A stretch of DNA of 64,000 nucleotides from Incurvaria masculella (GCA_946894095.1 OX335642.1:26981021-27045020), one strand, 5' to 3'; counted from the first letter of the stretch, positions 1 through 11,700 are shown. The notes: a model not told the origin generated them from the letters alone. Numbers and translations: made by a program.

Positions 1-186
1 TACAAAAGTGTACGTGAGTGTGTGGGTGTGTGTGTGGGTGTGCGAGGGTGAGAGGGTTTGTGAGAGAGGCTGAGGGTGAGAGCGTGTGAGGGTGTGTATA
101 TTTGTATATATATTTATATACTTGCGTTGGAGTGATAGGGTTTGCTTGCAAGTGATTGTTTATAAATGAGTTGTCAATTAGTTGTA
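1..186 (-). other. 3' UTR of element A, CA-rich
   Basis: This lies between the reverse transcriptase stop codon and the window edge. On the element strand it is rich in CACACCC and CTCACAC units, seen on the plus strand as GTGTGGGTG runs at 1-100. The unrelated-sequence element B has a similar CA-rich tract in its 3' UTR, so the tract may be a feature of this LINE group. Confidence 0.7.
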
Positions 187-2019
187 TTACTCTTGTCTTT
201 GCAATAGTAAGTGTTTTTTAATCATATTTTTAAAATTGCGTTTTGTGGTTGAAAAAAGATCTGCATTACTAAAACTACTGTTATAGGTATTAACGAGTCG
301 TGAAACAACAGAATTTTGGGCGTAGTTTGTGCGGTGTAGTTGAGTATGAAATAGATGAGTGTGTCGTGTGCGGCGGATTGGTACATTATAGGTGATTTCA
401 CCAACGAGCTCGGGACAATCTATTCGACTATTTACCAAATCAAAGAGGAACGACATGTCTAGTAAAATCCGGCGCTCTTCGAGTGTTAAGAAGTTATGAT
501 GATTACATCTATCTAAGTAGGAATGTAACTTATGCTTTGATTTAAAATTAACGTATTTCATAAATTTTGACTGGATCCGTTCAATTTGAGCTTTGTGAGT
601 TAGGTATTGAGGAGACCATATGCATGACCCATATTCTAGTACACTTCGAACATAGGCATAAAACAATGTTTTGATACAATCAATATTTTTAAAGGGTTTT
701 CCTACGCGCATAATAAAACCAAGATTTTTATACGCCTTGTCGGTAATAGCATCTAAATTTTCAGAAAAAAGTAGTTTTTCGTCTAATATTACACCTAGGT
801 CACGAACTGAAGCTACTTTATTTATTGGAGCATTGTTCATTGCATATTTAAAAATTATTGGCTTCACACTGCGGGTAAACGATATCTGTAGACATTTATC
901 GGCATTAACATTAATTCTGTTAAGTTTATAATATTTAGAAAGCAGGATCAAATCAGATTGAAGGTTCTCGCAATCGGTATATTCGTTAATTACTTTTATT
1001 ACCTTTTTGTCATCGGCATACATTAAATGTCTTGAGTGAGTAATGAAATTGCCTATGTCAAAAAGGTAGGCATTGTAAAACAGCGGCCCCAGTAGCGAGC
1101 CCTGGGGTACACCTGAAGGTATACTTATAAAATCTGATCTGAAACCACCCATTACGACTGCCTGCGATCTGTTTGAAAGATATGACTCTATCCATCTTAA
1201 TAAATCCCCATGAATCCCCAAGTATTTGAGTTTGATGGTCAGGATGGTGTGGTCCACACGATCAAAAGCTTTTTCAAAATCAGTGTAGATCACATCAACC
1301 TGACTACCCCCTTCTATGTTTTTTGTGATGTAATGGGTTAGTTGTGCGAGGTTTGTGGTAGTGGATCTCCCTTTTAAGAACCCATGCTGAGCATGAGATA
1401 TACCAGCGGATATTGTTGGATAGATTACATTAAATACAATTTTCTCCAATAATTTACTAAAGATATTAAGTATCGAAATTCCCCTGTAATTCTCTATTCT
1501 AGTTTTAATACCTTTTTTATGTATAGGAATGATGTGTGCTTCCTTCCATTTCCTAGGGAATATGCCTTCACTAATAGACCTATTAAAAATTATAGATAGT
1601 GGATAGGCAAGCGAATAAGCGCAGTTTTTTATAAAAATTGACGAAATTTTATCGCTACCAGGTCCTTTGTTGGTATCGATTTTACATAATAAAATAAGAA
1701 TAGTGTCCATGTCAATATTAATTGTATGTATTTGATTAACAATATTGTTTGTATCTGGAAATTGTTGCATATTACTAGTATAGTCGCATAATGGTTCCTG
1801 AAACATTCTTTTAAAAAAATCTTTAAAACCGTCGCAAATTCGTTTAGAGTCCGTGAGTTTTTCTTGACCGACAGTAAAAGATTGCGGGTAATGCGATTTA
1901 CGTTTTTTTGATTTGATGTAAGACCATATCCTTTTAGGGTTCGATTTAATAGAATCTTGGATTAAACCTATGTAGTTGTTATAGCATGTCTGTTGCATTT
2001 TGTGTTGCCTGTCACGCAA
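187..2019 (-). CDS. Element A ORF2, reverse transcriptase part
   Basis: A 610-residue open frame encodes the reverse transcriptase domain of a CR1-type LINE, which copies element RNA onto nicked target DNA in the nucleus. Visible motifs are the fingers segment ending FPRKWKEAHIIPIHKK (about 155-169), motif A YTDFEKAFDRVD (about 245-256, catalytic Asp 247), motif B-like SGVPQGSLLGP (about 302-312), and the catalytic YADD (334-337). The thumb and C-terminal region contains SVLEYGSCIWSPQ, typical of CR1/Jockey proteins. There is no true start here: the first codon is TTG, because this is the downstream half of ORF2. The reading frame in fact continues upstream to about 2078, where a one-base shift separates it from the endonuclease. 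All catalytic residues are kept. Confidence 0.93.
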   Translation of the reverse strand: MRDRQHKMQQTCYNNYIGLIQDSIKSNPKRIWSYIKSKKRKSHYPQSFTVGQEKLTDSKRICDGFKDFFKRMFQEPLCDYTSNMQQFPDTNNIVNQIHTINIDMDTILILLCKIDTNKGPGSDKISSIFIKNCAYSLAYPLSIIFNRSISEGIFPRKWKEAHIIPIHKKGIKTRIENYRGISILNIFSKLLEKIVFNVIYPTISAGISHAQHGFLKGRSTTTNLAQLTHYITKNIEGGSQVDVIYTDFEKAFDRVDHTILTIKLKYLGIHGDLLRWIESYLSNRSQAVVMGGFRSDFISIPSGVPQGSLLGPLFYNAYLFDIGNFITHSRHLMYADDKKVIKVINEYTDCENLQSDLILLSKYYKLNRINVNADKCLQISFTRSVKPIIFKYAMNNAPINKVASVRDLGVILDEKLLFSENLDAITDKAYKNLGFIMRVGKPFKNIDCIKTLFYAYVRSVLEYGSCIWSPQYLTHKAQIERIQSKFMKYVNFKSKHKLHSYLDRCNHHNFLTLEERRILLDMSFLFDLVNSRIDCPELVGEITYNVPIRRTRHTHLFHTQLHRTNYAQNSVVSRLVNTYNSSFSNADLFSTTKRNFKNMIKKHLLLQRQE

Positions 2020-3107
2020 AAGGTCAAACTCGTCGTAATCGCGGGGGTTGCGAAACTGGTTCCATGTGCCCTTGATTTTTGCTTAATTATTTTAATTAAG
2101 GACTTTGTGTACCATATAGGATAGGTATTATTAAGAAATTTCTTTTTTTGTGGGATGTGATTTTTAATGCTTTCATTTATAGTTTCATAAAATGATTGTA
2201 CTGCCTCATCCACGGTGCCGGAATATAAAATGTCGCTCCAGTTAATACTATCAAGGTAAGTCCTAATACCATGATAATCTCCTTTCATAAAATTGTAAGT
2301 GTTAGTACAAGTTTCGACTAGTGGAGCGACAAGTAAATCAGTTGCGTCTATTGTAAATGATGGGTGGAAGGCATCTTCCTTAATAAGTGCAGAGGTGCAC
2401 CTTAAAATTTCTATTGAAAAATTACAAAAAACTAAGTCCAAAGTGTGATCGCAAGAATTTTTCAAGGTATTAAATTGAGACAATCCCATTAGGCCTAATT
2501 CTTCTACTAAATTTAATCCGGCACTTTGAACCTCTGACGGGCCACGATTTAAGTGAATAGGTTGTTCGGACGTCCAAATGATATTGGGTAAGTTAAAGTC
2601 GCCAATTATTATGACATTGTCGTCACCATTTGTGAAATTAGAAGCCGAATCTAGTATTCGATCTATTTCAGAAGGTATGCGTGCGGCCGGCTGTGGCGGG
2701 ACATAGACGGCGGCAAGGTGGAGTGGGGCGGCGGTGGAGGGACTGAGCGCACGCGCCGGAATCGTTATCCAAATCATCTCGGTGGGAGCGCGCGAACCTT
2801 GTGTGCTGACTTCGGCGCCAAGCGATCGCTTTACGCACACCATCACGCCGCCGCCGCGCTCCTTACCTGTCGCTATCTTGTCGCGATCACATCGAAATAA
2901 TTCATAGCGCGCATCACATACCTCTGTATCCAAAATGCCAGGACATAACCAGGTCTCTGTAATTACAATTATATCGTATTCATGATTAAGTATGGCTAAA
3001 TTTAGGTCTTGCAATTTGGTACGAAGACCTCTGACATTTTGATAGTAAATATGCAATTTTAATTCATCCAGTGTTGTAATGAGGGAATAATCTAAAATAA
3101 TAAGCAT
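1968..3107 (-). CDS. Element A ORF2, endonuclease part (frameshifted before RT)
   Basis: This is an apurinic-like endonuclease of the exonuclease-endonuclease-phosphatase fold, which nicks target DNA for target-primed reverse transcription. Motifs include YYQNVRGLRTK near the N-terminus, ITETWL (about 50-55, catalytic Glu), GGGVMVCVKR, the IIGDFNLP segment (about 167-174), and a CDHTLDLVF segment. The last 35 or so residues are out of frame. The linker consensus resumes in another frame at about 2078, and the five-T run at 2076-2080 is the likely place where one base was lost. An ATG lies at 3107, but the authentic ORF2 start could be elsewhere. Confidence 0.9.
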   Translation of the reverse strand: MLIILDYSLITTLDELKLHIYYQNVRGLRTKLQDLNLAILNHEYDIIVITETWLCPGILDTEVCDARYELFRCDRDKIATGKERGGGVMVCVKRSLGAEVSTQGSRAPTEMIWITIPARALSPSTAAPLHLAAVYVPPQPAARIPSEIDRILDSASNFTNGDDNVIIIGDFNLPNIIWTSEQPIHLNRGPSEVQSAGLNLVEELGLMGLSQFNTLKNSCDHTLDLVFCNFSIEILRCTSALIKEDAFHPSFTIDATDLLVAPLVETCTNTYNFMKGDYHGIRTYLDSINWSDILYSGTVDEAVQSFYETINESIKNHIPQKKKFLNNTYPIWYTKSLIKIIKQKSRAHGTSFATPAITTSLTFCVTGNTKCNRHAITTT

Positions 3108-3575
3108 AGAGTCTAAATAATACTTTTAAAATATGCTTCCAAGGTAGAAAGTTATATTGCGTATAATAATAAACATAGTATGTAATTAAGTGTACGCCAA
3201 CAGTAATATTATTCAAGTCTTTCACGTGAGATGATAAAACTAGTAATGCAAACGATTCACAACTTAACTTAGTTATATTAGCGGGTATGAATGATAACAT
3301 GATTTTATGGTAGTGGTAATAGAATATGTGTTGGGGTGTGTGTATGTGTGTGTAAGTCAGTAGACAGTGTTGAGTTTTGGTTTTAATATTTGGATTGTTT
3401 CTTTTTCGTGTCGAGTGATGAATAAACTTATATTGTATATTCGGTTGTGTATGGATGTAAAATTGTGAGCAGAGTGTGTGCGCAGGTAGGTATACAGTTT
3501 CACTGATATTTTTAAACTTGGAATAGATAAACAAACAAAAATAAAAAGTGATTGCATTGCCATATTTAAACTTAA
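3108..3575 (-). other. Element A spacer between ORF1 and ORF2
   Basis: AT- and CA-rich sequence lies between the ORF1 stop and the first ATG of the endonuclease. It contains a CA/TG-repeat patch near 3325-3360. Chance open frames span it, but they have a His/Thr/Tyr-rich composition from the simple repeats and match no domain. Element B has a spacer of the same kind. I read it as non-coding or poorly coding linker. Confidence 0.55.
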
Positions 3576-4487
3576 CTAAACAATTTTTTGTAGGTCCGCC
3601 TCGGACTGAATGTGTATTAAGTCGGATCCGTCGTTTTTGCGAACAAAAATTTTACAATTCTTTACCCACGCATAGTTGTAGGATTTCTCGGATGCTTTTA
3701 CCCTGCATGATTTAAACAGCTGTTTGTAAGCAGGTATGAGGTGTTCATTTACATAAACTCTCCTCGAATCTCCGCTAACTCCTATGTCCGATGTTTGGAT
3801 GCCTTTCTTCTTACGCAGGCCGGAAAGTATCGTATCTTTGTGAACCCGGCTCCTTAATTTTGCTACGATGTTACGCGGCCGGCCGGAGACTGATTGCATT
3901 GGCTGAACTCGGTTCGCGAATTCGATGTCAGAGTCCTGCAGGTTGAGGCCGGAGTGGCGAGCGATTTTTTGAATGAGCTCGACTACGGACTCATCACGGC
4001 TTTCTGGAACTCCGCTGATCTCAAGGTTGTGCATGCGGGCCCATTGTTGCTGTTTTAATTGTTCGGTGTGGTTTTGCTTCAACGTTCCTTTTAAAACCGA
4101 TAATTCAGATTCGAGTGAGTCAACTCTTTTCGCCTTGTCTTCTAATAATTTGAGTCGCCTCTCGTGGTCGTCATGTCTATCAGACATAAAATTTACAGCC
4201 TCCTTGAGTGTAGATAGCTCTGAACGAACTTCACTCAATTCTTCTTTAATGGAGACTTTTATTGCCTTTGATAAATCGTCCATCCGCTTATCTTGGTCAG
4301 CTTTCCAGGTCTGAAGAAGTGTCATGATGTCCGATTTAAGTTCAGCCATCGCCAATTCAGCTGTATCTTCGTCTCTTTGCTTGCGCTTGACATTTCTTAG
4401 GCTGCGGCTCGTAGGTTGTTCCTCGGTAGTGGTCAAATCCGGGTTCGATGAACATTTCTTACTTGGAGAATGAATCACATTCATCAT
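3576..4487 (-). CDS. Element A ORF1 protein (coiled coil, FP-like C-terminal domain)
   Basis: This is an RNA-binding or chaperone-type ORF1 protein of a CR1-group LINE, 303 residues from the ATG at 4487. The open frame extends to 4541, but only a GTG is there. The N-terminus is a charged, Ser/Thr-rich stretch (SLRNVKRKQRDED). A long heptad-containing coiled coil follows at about 40-150. Next is an RRM-like region, LEISGVPESRDESVVELI, and last the FP-like C-terminal segment VYVNEHLIPAYKQLFKSCR, which is widespread in lepidopteran LINE ORF1 proteins and named after the baculovirus few-polyhedra protein. There is no PHD finger, unlike element B, so the two LINEs are different families. The frame is intact. 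Confidence 0.88.
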   Translation of the reverse strand: MMNVIHSPSKKCSSNPDLTTTEEQPTSRSLRNVKRKQRDEDTAELAMAELKSDIMTLLQTWKADQDKRMDDLSKAIKVSIKEELSEVRSELSTLKEAVNFMSDRHDDHERRLKLLEDKAKRVDSLESELSVLKGTLKQNHTEQLKQQQWARMHNLEISGVPESRDESVVELIQKIARHSGLNLQDSDIEFANRVQPMQSVSGRPRNIVAKLRSRVHKDTILSGLRKKKGIQTSDIGVSGDSRRVYVNEHLIPAYKQLFKSCRVKASEKSYNYAWVKNCKIFVRKNDGSDLIHIQSEADLQKIV

Positions 4488-4559
4488 TATGAAAAAAAAG
4501 GAATATGTAGTTGAGCTAGCGGTAGTGCAGGTAATGCACACGAGTCAATCGTAAATCGT

Positions 4560-4920
4560 AATATTCTACGAAAAACTGGTCGATTACAAATATTTCTTAC
4601 TCCGACGGGCCGCTTGTCTGTCGAGCGAGATGAATTGGGACAAACTCTTTCCCCGAGGGTGTGCGGAGAGAGGCGGGGACGGGCGAGGCGGCACTGCAGG
4701 CAGGCTACAGTTGAGACGGCGCAAGTAGTAAAATATGTTTGTCTTACTTCAGTACTTAGTTTCAGGTATCCGCGCGGAAGCAGAGAAGGTGATAGCGGCG
4801 AGGTGACGGCGATGAAGTTCGTGAGCGCGAAATACTTTTTTTTATTATTATGTGTGGAGCAGCAGCGTGTACGCGTCCGCTCTGGTCTACGGCTGCGATG
4901 AAATGATTCGTGTCAATTGT
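4560..4920. other. GC-rich flank, probable 5' UTR of element A
   Basis: The sequence turns GC-rich just upstream of ORF1 of element A (minus strand), as LINE 5' UTRs often do. No clear boundary or target duplication is visible because the 3' end of the element is outside the window. A 95-codon plus-strand frame here has no domain and is not called. Confidence 0.4.
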
Positions 4921-5245
4921 CGTGCTAATGAATTTGAGCCTTATTTGAATGCGCCATCACGACTAGAGCCAACCGTCTGATAGCGCGAGCGGCAAACGGA
5001 AAGCACACGTTGCGGGGTACATACAATATGTCGATGTCGACGACAAATGCTTGAATTATTCAATCAATTTGGCAACAAAGTAGTTCATTCAATGCGAATT
5101 AAAATTACTAAATGCTGGCTGAGCGCTTAGATAAATTGTTGAAAGAAACATTTAGGAAAAGTGCTTAACATTTAAAATAAAATAAAATTTTGTTGAAGGT
5201 TACATTAGGTAAGATTCGGGTAGGTAAGGTAAAGTTACGATAGGA

Positions 5246-5330
5246 TACCTGACATGAAAGGCTACCACACTACTACTGACATGATATTAGTATAATACAC
5301 CACATTACCGAAGGAATTAGGATACATTTG
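5246..5330 (-). repeat. SINE tail fragment
   Basis: On the minus strand this matches the 3' tail shared by the SINEs in this window (gaattccttcgg..., ...ggctaatac..., ending near acctgacatg). The head and body are missing. It is an old, truncated copy. Confidence 0.6.
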
Positions 5331-6240
5331 ATAGGTTAGGTTAGGATAGGATTCAACGAGGGCTACGCCTCCAATTGGATGTCGGCATTTAATTAATTGC
5401 CTGGCTGCCTAGCCAAGTGGCTAATTCAACCATTTGGCGCTAACATCGGTATAAATAATATGAAAAATATATTCAACGACGAAATTCAATACGACGAGCC
5501 ATGCTACCTCAGTGAAAGTTTTGTTTATTAAATTTACGAATAATGTTTTTTAAAATCATTCAACGTGTAAATTGATCCCATAAAACAGCTTTGCCGATTA
5601 CTTGAGGTAGTAGTATCATTTTGTCTGAGTTTCCCCGGGGCATCACTTGAAAGACCCTGAATAAAATAATTAATATGGAACACAGAAACATAATATAGAA
5701 TAGAAAAAATATAGAATACAAAACTAAATATTTCTCCATGCAGAACAAATATAATTTAATTTGTAACATTTATTTTTATACGTCTCCTAACATTCATAAT
5801 TAATTCATCATCAATTTCAGCATAACGTGGGAATCCCCCATCGGAATAAAGTTTGGCCCTGCAGTGCTGGCACTAGTTCTTGATGTGTGGCACGAGTTTG
5901 TGGTTGTTTGATCTGCTAACTTTATATGGGACCTTTCATTTGTGAAGTTGGAATTTGGTACTGATTACTCTTGATACAGATAACACAATAAATGTAAACA
6001 TACAAAATAAAACATGGATTAAACGAAAAATAACGATTTCGTAAAAACATTTGGCAAATTATTTCGTATCTAAAGTTTGTCAAAAAAGTCAACGTAATAA
6101 CTTGGAGGGATGATAGGCTAGCTTGGGAATGACCAGAATATCTTAATATGACCTTAAACGTCGTTTGTTTTTAGAGATATTGACACTTTTATTAATTTCA
6201 CAAAAATCTACACACTAGGTCAGTATTTCGAGTTTTTTAA
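5331..6240. other. No gene recognised
   Basis: AT-rich sequence with many stops in all frames. A 69-codon minus frame at 5560-5769 is hydrophobic low-complexity sequence with no domain. I see nothing else. Confidence 0.5.
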
Positions 6241-6515
6241 TACAACCTGACATGGATAGCTAATACCACACAACACTGCTACATATTAGCCCAACACACC
6301 ACCGAAAGAATTAGTTGCTATGCTAGGACCTTCTTTTTGAGCACGGCTATATTGAACTGGATCGAAAATAAAAAAACATTTTTCATTGCCGCTTCGACCA
6401 TCTTTTCATCCAATGCGCTAGTACTAAGTCGAGCGGGCATAAACCCTACCACCTAGCAGGAGAAGAGGACCTACAGTTTTACATTAATTCCGAGCCATAG
6501 AGCAGAACTAATAAA
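6241..6515 (-). repeat. SINE copy (shared body and tail)
   Basis: On the minus strand it reads from gttctgctctatggctcgg (body start), through the block gtaggtcc...ctaccacctagca-like, the 'cattggatgaaaagatggtcgaagcgg' block, the block 'ccagttcaatatagccgtgctc', and the tail ggctaatatgtagc...ccatgtcaggttg. The 5' head is lost. Point changes and small indels mark it as an old copy. Confidence 0.8.
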
Positions 6516-7499
6516 AATATGCATTTACTATAACGGATGGATAAGCAGCGGCGTGAATAAATCAGTCAAATTGTTATCTGACTATTCATCAGACTTTTGA
6601 TAAATCAGCCCTTAAACTCCTAAAAATCACAGATCTCATAAAATTAAACTAAATATACAACGGTCGTATTGAATTCATAAATGACCAGAACGAAATGAGT
6701 AATATCACCAAAAAGGGTCTCTCCTAAAGGAGTAAGCATCTACCCGTAATTGAAGTGTTATTTTGAAACCCTTTAAATTTTAGAGGATTTTTTTTTCGAA
6801 ATCTCTTTTCGTTTTTGAGAAAATTAAGATTATTAAAAAAAAATCTGAAAACAAAGGAGAAGAAGTGAAACTCAACAAACAAAGTGAGATAGGCGTTTTT
6901 TTTTAAATAACAAATGTTTTGAAAACATTTTACAATATTTTTTGTAACTATAATAGCCCTTTTTGTAACGCCTGTTTTGATACTACTTTAATTTTTCTAT
7001 CTTAATGATCGAGGTCGCAGCCCCCTGTCGCATTTATCTTGAAAACGGGTACCAGTAGAAAGCGATCGAAAAAGCATTTTCAATGCTACAAGCAAACTAA
7101 GCATGAGCGTCAGCCCGTACATCGTGTCATTTGATTTTGAGGCAATTTTAGGCAAGTAATTAAAGTTTAATACATAGAACAATGCTAGAATCATATTCTT
7201 TCTATAATATATTTTAAACTTAGCTCGATAGGTATAGAGAGAGCCTTCATGCAAACCTAAGATGTCGGTCGGCCTACCACTGCCTGAAAATGGGACGGGA
7301 CAAAACAATACAGTATGCTATGGTATTACCTTATAAGGTTTGCACCAATTACATTTAGTTTGTGGAGACTGGCCTGCTGCAATTGGCAACATATTAGTTG
7401 GTTCCCCACCAATGATACCTTTGCAAATAAAGTTATATTTGTTATGAACTGTTGCATACGGCATGAATTGTAAATTTTTGCGGATTGATGTTAATTTAG
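6516..7499. other. No gene recognised
   Basis: AT-rich sequence. The only structure I recognise is a 27-base string at 7061-7087 that recurs exactly at 50,015-50,041. The 103-codon minus frame at 6997-7308 has no recognisable domain. Confidence 0.45.
7061..7087 (+). repeat. 27-bp string identical to 50,015-50,041
   Basis: The string starts agcgatcgaaaaagc and ends with a small hairpin (agcatt-ttc-aatgct). Upstream bases are also similar at both places (cttgaaaacgg... versus cttgaagacgg...). It therefore looks like a remnant of one dispersed repeat family, not chance. Confidence 0.6.
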
Positions 7500-7720
7500 T
7501 GTTTTACCTATGTTTTTGTTAAAATAATTGACAAACACTTGCAAATTTAGACTAAGTGGACGTTGAAAAAAGAAAACAGCGGAGTTTCTTTCCAGTTCTT
7601 TTTCGCTGTGTTTTGTTTTGCTGAACTGGCCAATGTTAGACAAATCTGAGTGCAGTGTACTCTGTATATGGATGATGAATAAAAAATAAGATACAATACA
7701 ATACTTTTTCATTCGGTTGT
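7500..7720 (-). repeat. LINE 3'-end fragment (family of four copies)
   Basis: On the minus strand it reads ttattcatcatccat..., a tgcactcagatttgtc block, agttcagcaaaac, a gaaaaagaactgg block, gaaactccgctg, and tcaacgtccacttagtct. The same order recurs at 37,830-37,990, 50,735-50,905 and, diverged, at 12,850-12,918. The pattern of shared 3' parts with no coding sequence is typical of 5'-truncated LINE insertions. The parent LINE is not in the window. Confidence 0.65.
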
Positions 7721-10700
7721 TTGTAATGTTGACGACTTGTTATGGAACGCATTACACTGACACTTAAGGTATACCAGTGTTGTAATAGCTTAATTCTAGA
7801 CACCTCACATTCATGCGATAAGTTAATGGCACTCAAATGTACATCAGTTTCTTCCCAGATGTCAATTTACTGTGTACCCATTATTAATCACACTGTTGGC
7901 CTTTTATTGTTTTTTTCCGGTTATTAAAACTACTATCTTGCAAAACCTAAGTTTCTGGCCAAGGAAATTTACTTATATACGTCAGCCTCAATGCTAAGTC
8001 TCCTTGAAAGTCCAAAATGGGCAAATGTAGGCAGAGGCAATTCTGATCCATTGAAATACAAACTTTATTACTACTACAAATACTATCACTTCACTTAACA
8101 AAAACCATACTATCATTTGCCTAAATGAACATGGAAAATATATATGAATCATAGATAACGTAAATACGTCAAAAACACACTTTTTGTTGCACCATTGCAA
8201 TATATATAAATGATTCTTTAACTGCCTGAATTCTTTGAAAATCTATCATTGATTGGACCATGAACGGACGTTCAATGTTCAATCTTGATGAAAACGCGAG
8301 TGGAAAAAAAAACGGAAAAATAAAATCCCAGTCCTGATTCCTTTGACAGTGTCAGTTCAATACTGCCCATTCGAATAAATGGCACAAGAGGTAATGGTTT
8401 GACAGCATCGATGTTTGCGAGAAATCCTTTTTCGGGCTGTGTATACCTAATCGGGGATCAGGTTCCAAAGCTCAACACTGTCAATGCCTTCAACGAAAAT
8501 ACCTTTATTTATTTTTTGCTAGGTAAAATATTTGACCTATCTTTGCTTTTTTTTACCAGGACAAAGTATATGACATACTCTAGTTTTGTCTTCACTAGAA
8601 TATTGATGTTTCAGGATCAACAAGTTAATGTGTAATTGCTTAATTCATCAATGGTCGTTGTATTATTAAAATATTTTCGGATAAAAAGTGTTCTGATTAT
8701 GACGTACTTGTTTAAATCGACGTTTTGTCCACCTCATTGTGGACTTCCTTAGGATCCTGCGACCTGGAGGACTTCCGACACGAATAATGTAGCTGTCGGT
8801 AGCTCCAGTTGCATAGTAAGTACGTTGCGATTAATTACTCCGTACAAACGATGCTAACGGTGACTTTACTCGATGGTTTCGGCAACTGGACGTGTATTCT
8901 TGGCATTTAGTAATTGCGGATTCAGTAGAGTTAACAAAAGAAGAATTTACTTTGACATTACTTTGGCATTCTAGAAACCGATCGCAGCGCCACACGGAAT
9001 GAGTGGGCACGCAATTAAACGTTTACATATGTAATAGTCCTTGTTTGTATGGACGATTAAAACAGATGAGTACAGAAAATAAAATCCTCGATGACAGACG
9101 CATTTGTTTTCAAGCGCTACCATTCGATGGCGTATAAGAGCGAGCACTTTTACTACTGAGAAACAGAAAGAGATAGCACCACACTAGCTCCTACTGCCAC
9201 TGTCCTATTCAAAATCATACTTTCCGAGTTCAGGAATAACGAAAAATAGCATGTTCGTTTCCGTATGCGATTCAGTAAATGCCGCAGGAATAGGTCGGAA
9301 GTAATTAACTGATTCAGCTATTATTCAGTAAAGTGTTTACATAAGTTTGGCAAGAATGCACCTCCAGAAGTTTTACATGTGGTGCTATGTTGCACCTCCC
9401 TTCTTTGTTCTGTGGTTGCACCAATAACGGAGACCATGATGTCATCTCTGTTGAAGTTGTGATGCCTTGAAATCTCAATGGATTCTCGGACCAATCGTGG
9501 AATGTAGTGCCTTTCTACTGTTTCAGCTTAGTCAAAACGAATTCAATGATTTCCTCGACTGATCTAGGCATGATTGCTGATTTATGACGTGAGAGTATAA
9601 ATAAACATGGTCGTAGTAGTTAAGCGAAATTACTAGAAAAATAACGTGCTTATGAAAATTGTATTTGATTTTTTCAATTCGCCTCACCGCCAGCATATGT
9701 AATCGTCTGCTATCGGACGCCTTTCCTCATACCTCAAACCGAGGGGTCTTCAAGGTTATTTGAACAAGATCGATAGCTCAACGTTGGTTCGAAAGTCCTC
9801 TGGTATGGTGCCTCGCTGGGATGGGTTTCGGGAGGCGAGGTGTATTGGTTTTTCTGGGCACCTTTGGTTCTCAGCACAGCCACATGTACCGGTGTTTCAT
9901 AAAAATAACTTAGGACTAAGTAAAGGTGTCAACGTTTGTTGTAGAAATGGTCTTAACTTGGTCTACGCGGCGTCCATTAAAAAAATTAAATTGAATTTTA
10001 TATTTTATCTAAAACTTCCGGCATTGATGATGAAATAGTATTGACCGATCACACCCGTAAACAAGATGGTACACCCTGCTTATATTATACCAGCTCTTTA
10101 TTGGCACTGAAGACAATAACAATTTTATTTCTACCATCGCTAATTTATCTCAAAGTTCTTACCCTGCTATTGAAGTTTGAACCCGAAGTAAAAGCTCAAA
10201 AACTATCGTCCACCAATTTCCACTTTTGAAATAATGATTCATCTTTTTATTTAGCATTTTTTTATAACAGCCATGTGGGTCCAAATAAACCTCACATTAA
10301 TATGAAAATATCTGAGTACTTAAAACCATTCCATTCAAGTATCGGCATCAAAAATAAATCAGTAATAAACTTTAAAACAATTCAGCTATTATTTTAGCCT
10401 ATCACAAGTGCTTCAATCTGATGAAATGCTTTGTTCCGAGAATAACCAAACAAAACAAATTTAAATCTATATTGGAATTCCATTAGTTCAGGCTCTCGAA
10501 TCGAGCTTACTTCGACTAAATAAACTCAATAAAACTTTATAACCAATATAATAGCTAGAAAACTATCCTCCCTACTTCTGAACAGGTACGGTAGAAAATT
10601 AATACCACTTGACTTAACCCTATTACTCCTAAGCACCATATTAAAAAAACATCATAACAGCATAGAGAACATTTCAATATAATACTCTTATTAGTGTGTC

Positions 10701-11700
10701 GATTGATAACATGCCCGATTATATTACGAGCATTTTTACTGAGACATGTTTGTAAAAGCTTTATCAGAGAATATTGTATAACTTTTGATCAAGAATGCAA
10801 AAAAATAGATTTTTTTGCAGCAAGACTTTTTATGGATTAGCCCAAGGTTGGAGCAGAAATAGAATAGGAACTGAGGATCAAGGTACTATACTAAGTTTTT
10901 TTATATATATATATGTCATATTAATGACACAGATAAGCTCAATGTTAACTAGTTAAGAAGGTTCTGTCTTCCCCGACTACTTAAAATATCTAAAATTATT
11001 AATAAAAAGTATTAAAATATACGTATGAATACTAAAATGCTAGGTTTAAGTTATTTTTAATTCCAATTTTTAAGTAATTGATCTTAAATTTCCTTTGTTA
11101 TTTGAATGGTTCTCAAAATAGCTGCAGACCCGCCTAAAAATATCTTGCAAATTATGGATCAGTTGTAAGTCCTATCAGACATAGTAAGGTGACAGTTATT
11201 AGGGCGAGGGTAGTTTCAGCGGATGCACCAGTACGTGGGCGGAATACGGCCATGGAATCATAATGCCCAGGCTATCTGCCAGACGCGACACGAGGTTGCT
11301 GCTTGAAAAATAATTCTTAATATTGCATGTACATGATCATTTGTAATGGTATGGATCTAAATGTTTTATTTAAAAAAGATGTCTACGGGACATTTTCACG
11401 CTGTGCGTGACGTCAGTTGTGATGTATGGTTAAGTGAATGCCATGCTAAGATAGTCGGTGAGCCGGGTCCTCAACCATACGTCTCAAGATGGGTAATAAT
11501 TATGTCTAACCAAATCAAAACCTGATAAATTAAATGAATGCACCATGTATTATGAATGATTAAATATATACAAACAGAAACAACAACCAATATTCTAGGA
11601 CGAGCATAATTACAAAAATATACAAGTAGGTAAAAATATAGAGTATGTTCCTAATTGGGCCCCCTAATACGAACGACAACACTGAGAAGTGTTACGCGCA
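7721..11700. other. Gene-poor stretch with diverged repeats
   Basis: No coding region could be supported. The segment about 8,960-9,330 is similar in block order to 22,935-23,110 (a gcagcgc-acacgga-tg block, then a gcgat-c-gtaaatgc block). This suggests an old shared repeat, with extra sequence inserted here. A dense (TA)n run sits near 10,900. ORFs of 60-92 codons are scattered chance frames. Confidence 0.4.

Larger units (their letters stand above)
1..4620 (-). mobile_element. Element A: nearly full-length CR1-type non-LTR retrotransposon
   Basis: On the minus strand the order is ORF1 (FP-like C-terminal domain), an AT-rich spacer, an apurinic-type endonuclease, a reverse transcriptase, then a CA-rich 3' UTR. 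This is the standard layout of CR1/Jockey-group LINEs. The 3' end runs off the left edge of the window, so the terminal repeat cannot be seen. The 5' boundary is not defined; GC-rich sequence continues to about 4.9 kb and may be 5' UTR. A single frameshift separates endonuclease and reverse transcriptase, and ORF1 is open. The copy therefore looks young but probably inactive. Confidence 0.88.

Noticed and set aside
1..120. Telomere-like or subtelomeric repeat
   Set aside because: The GT-rich run is the complement of the CA-rich 3' UTR of element A, matching the same feature in element B.
3064..3534. 156-codon frame between element A ORF1 and ORF2
   Set aside because: Composition follows CA/TA simple repeats. 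It overlaps the ORF2 start in a different frame and resembles the non-coding spacer of element B.
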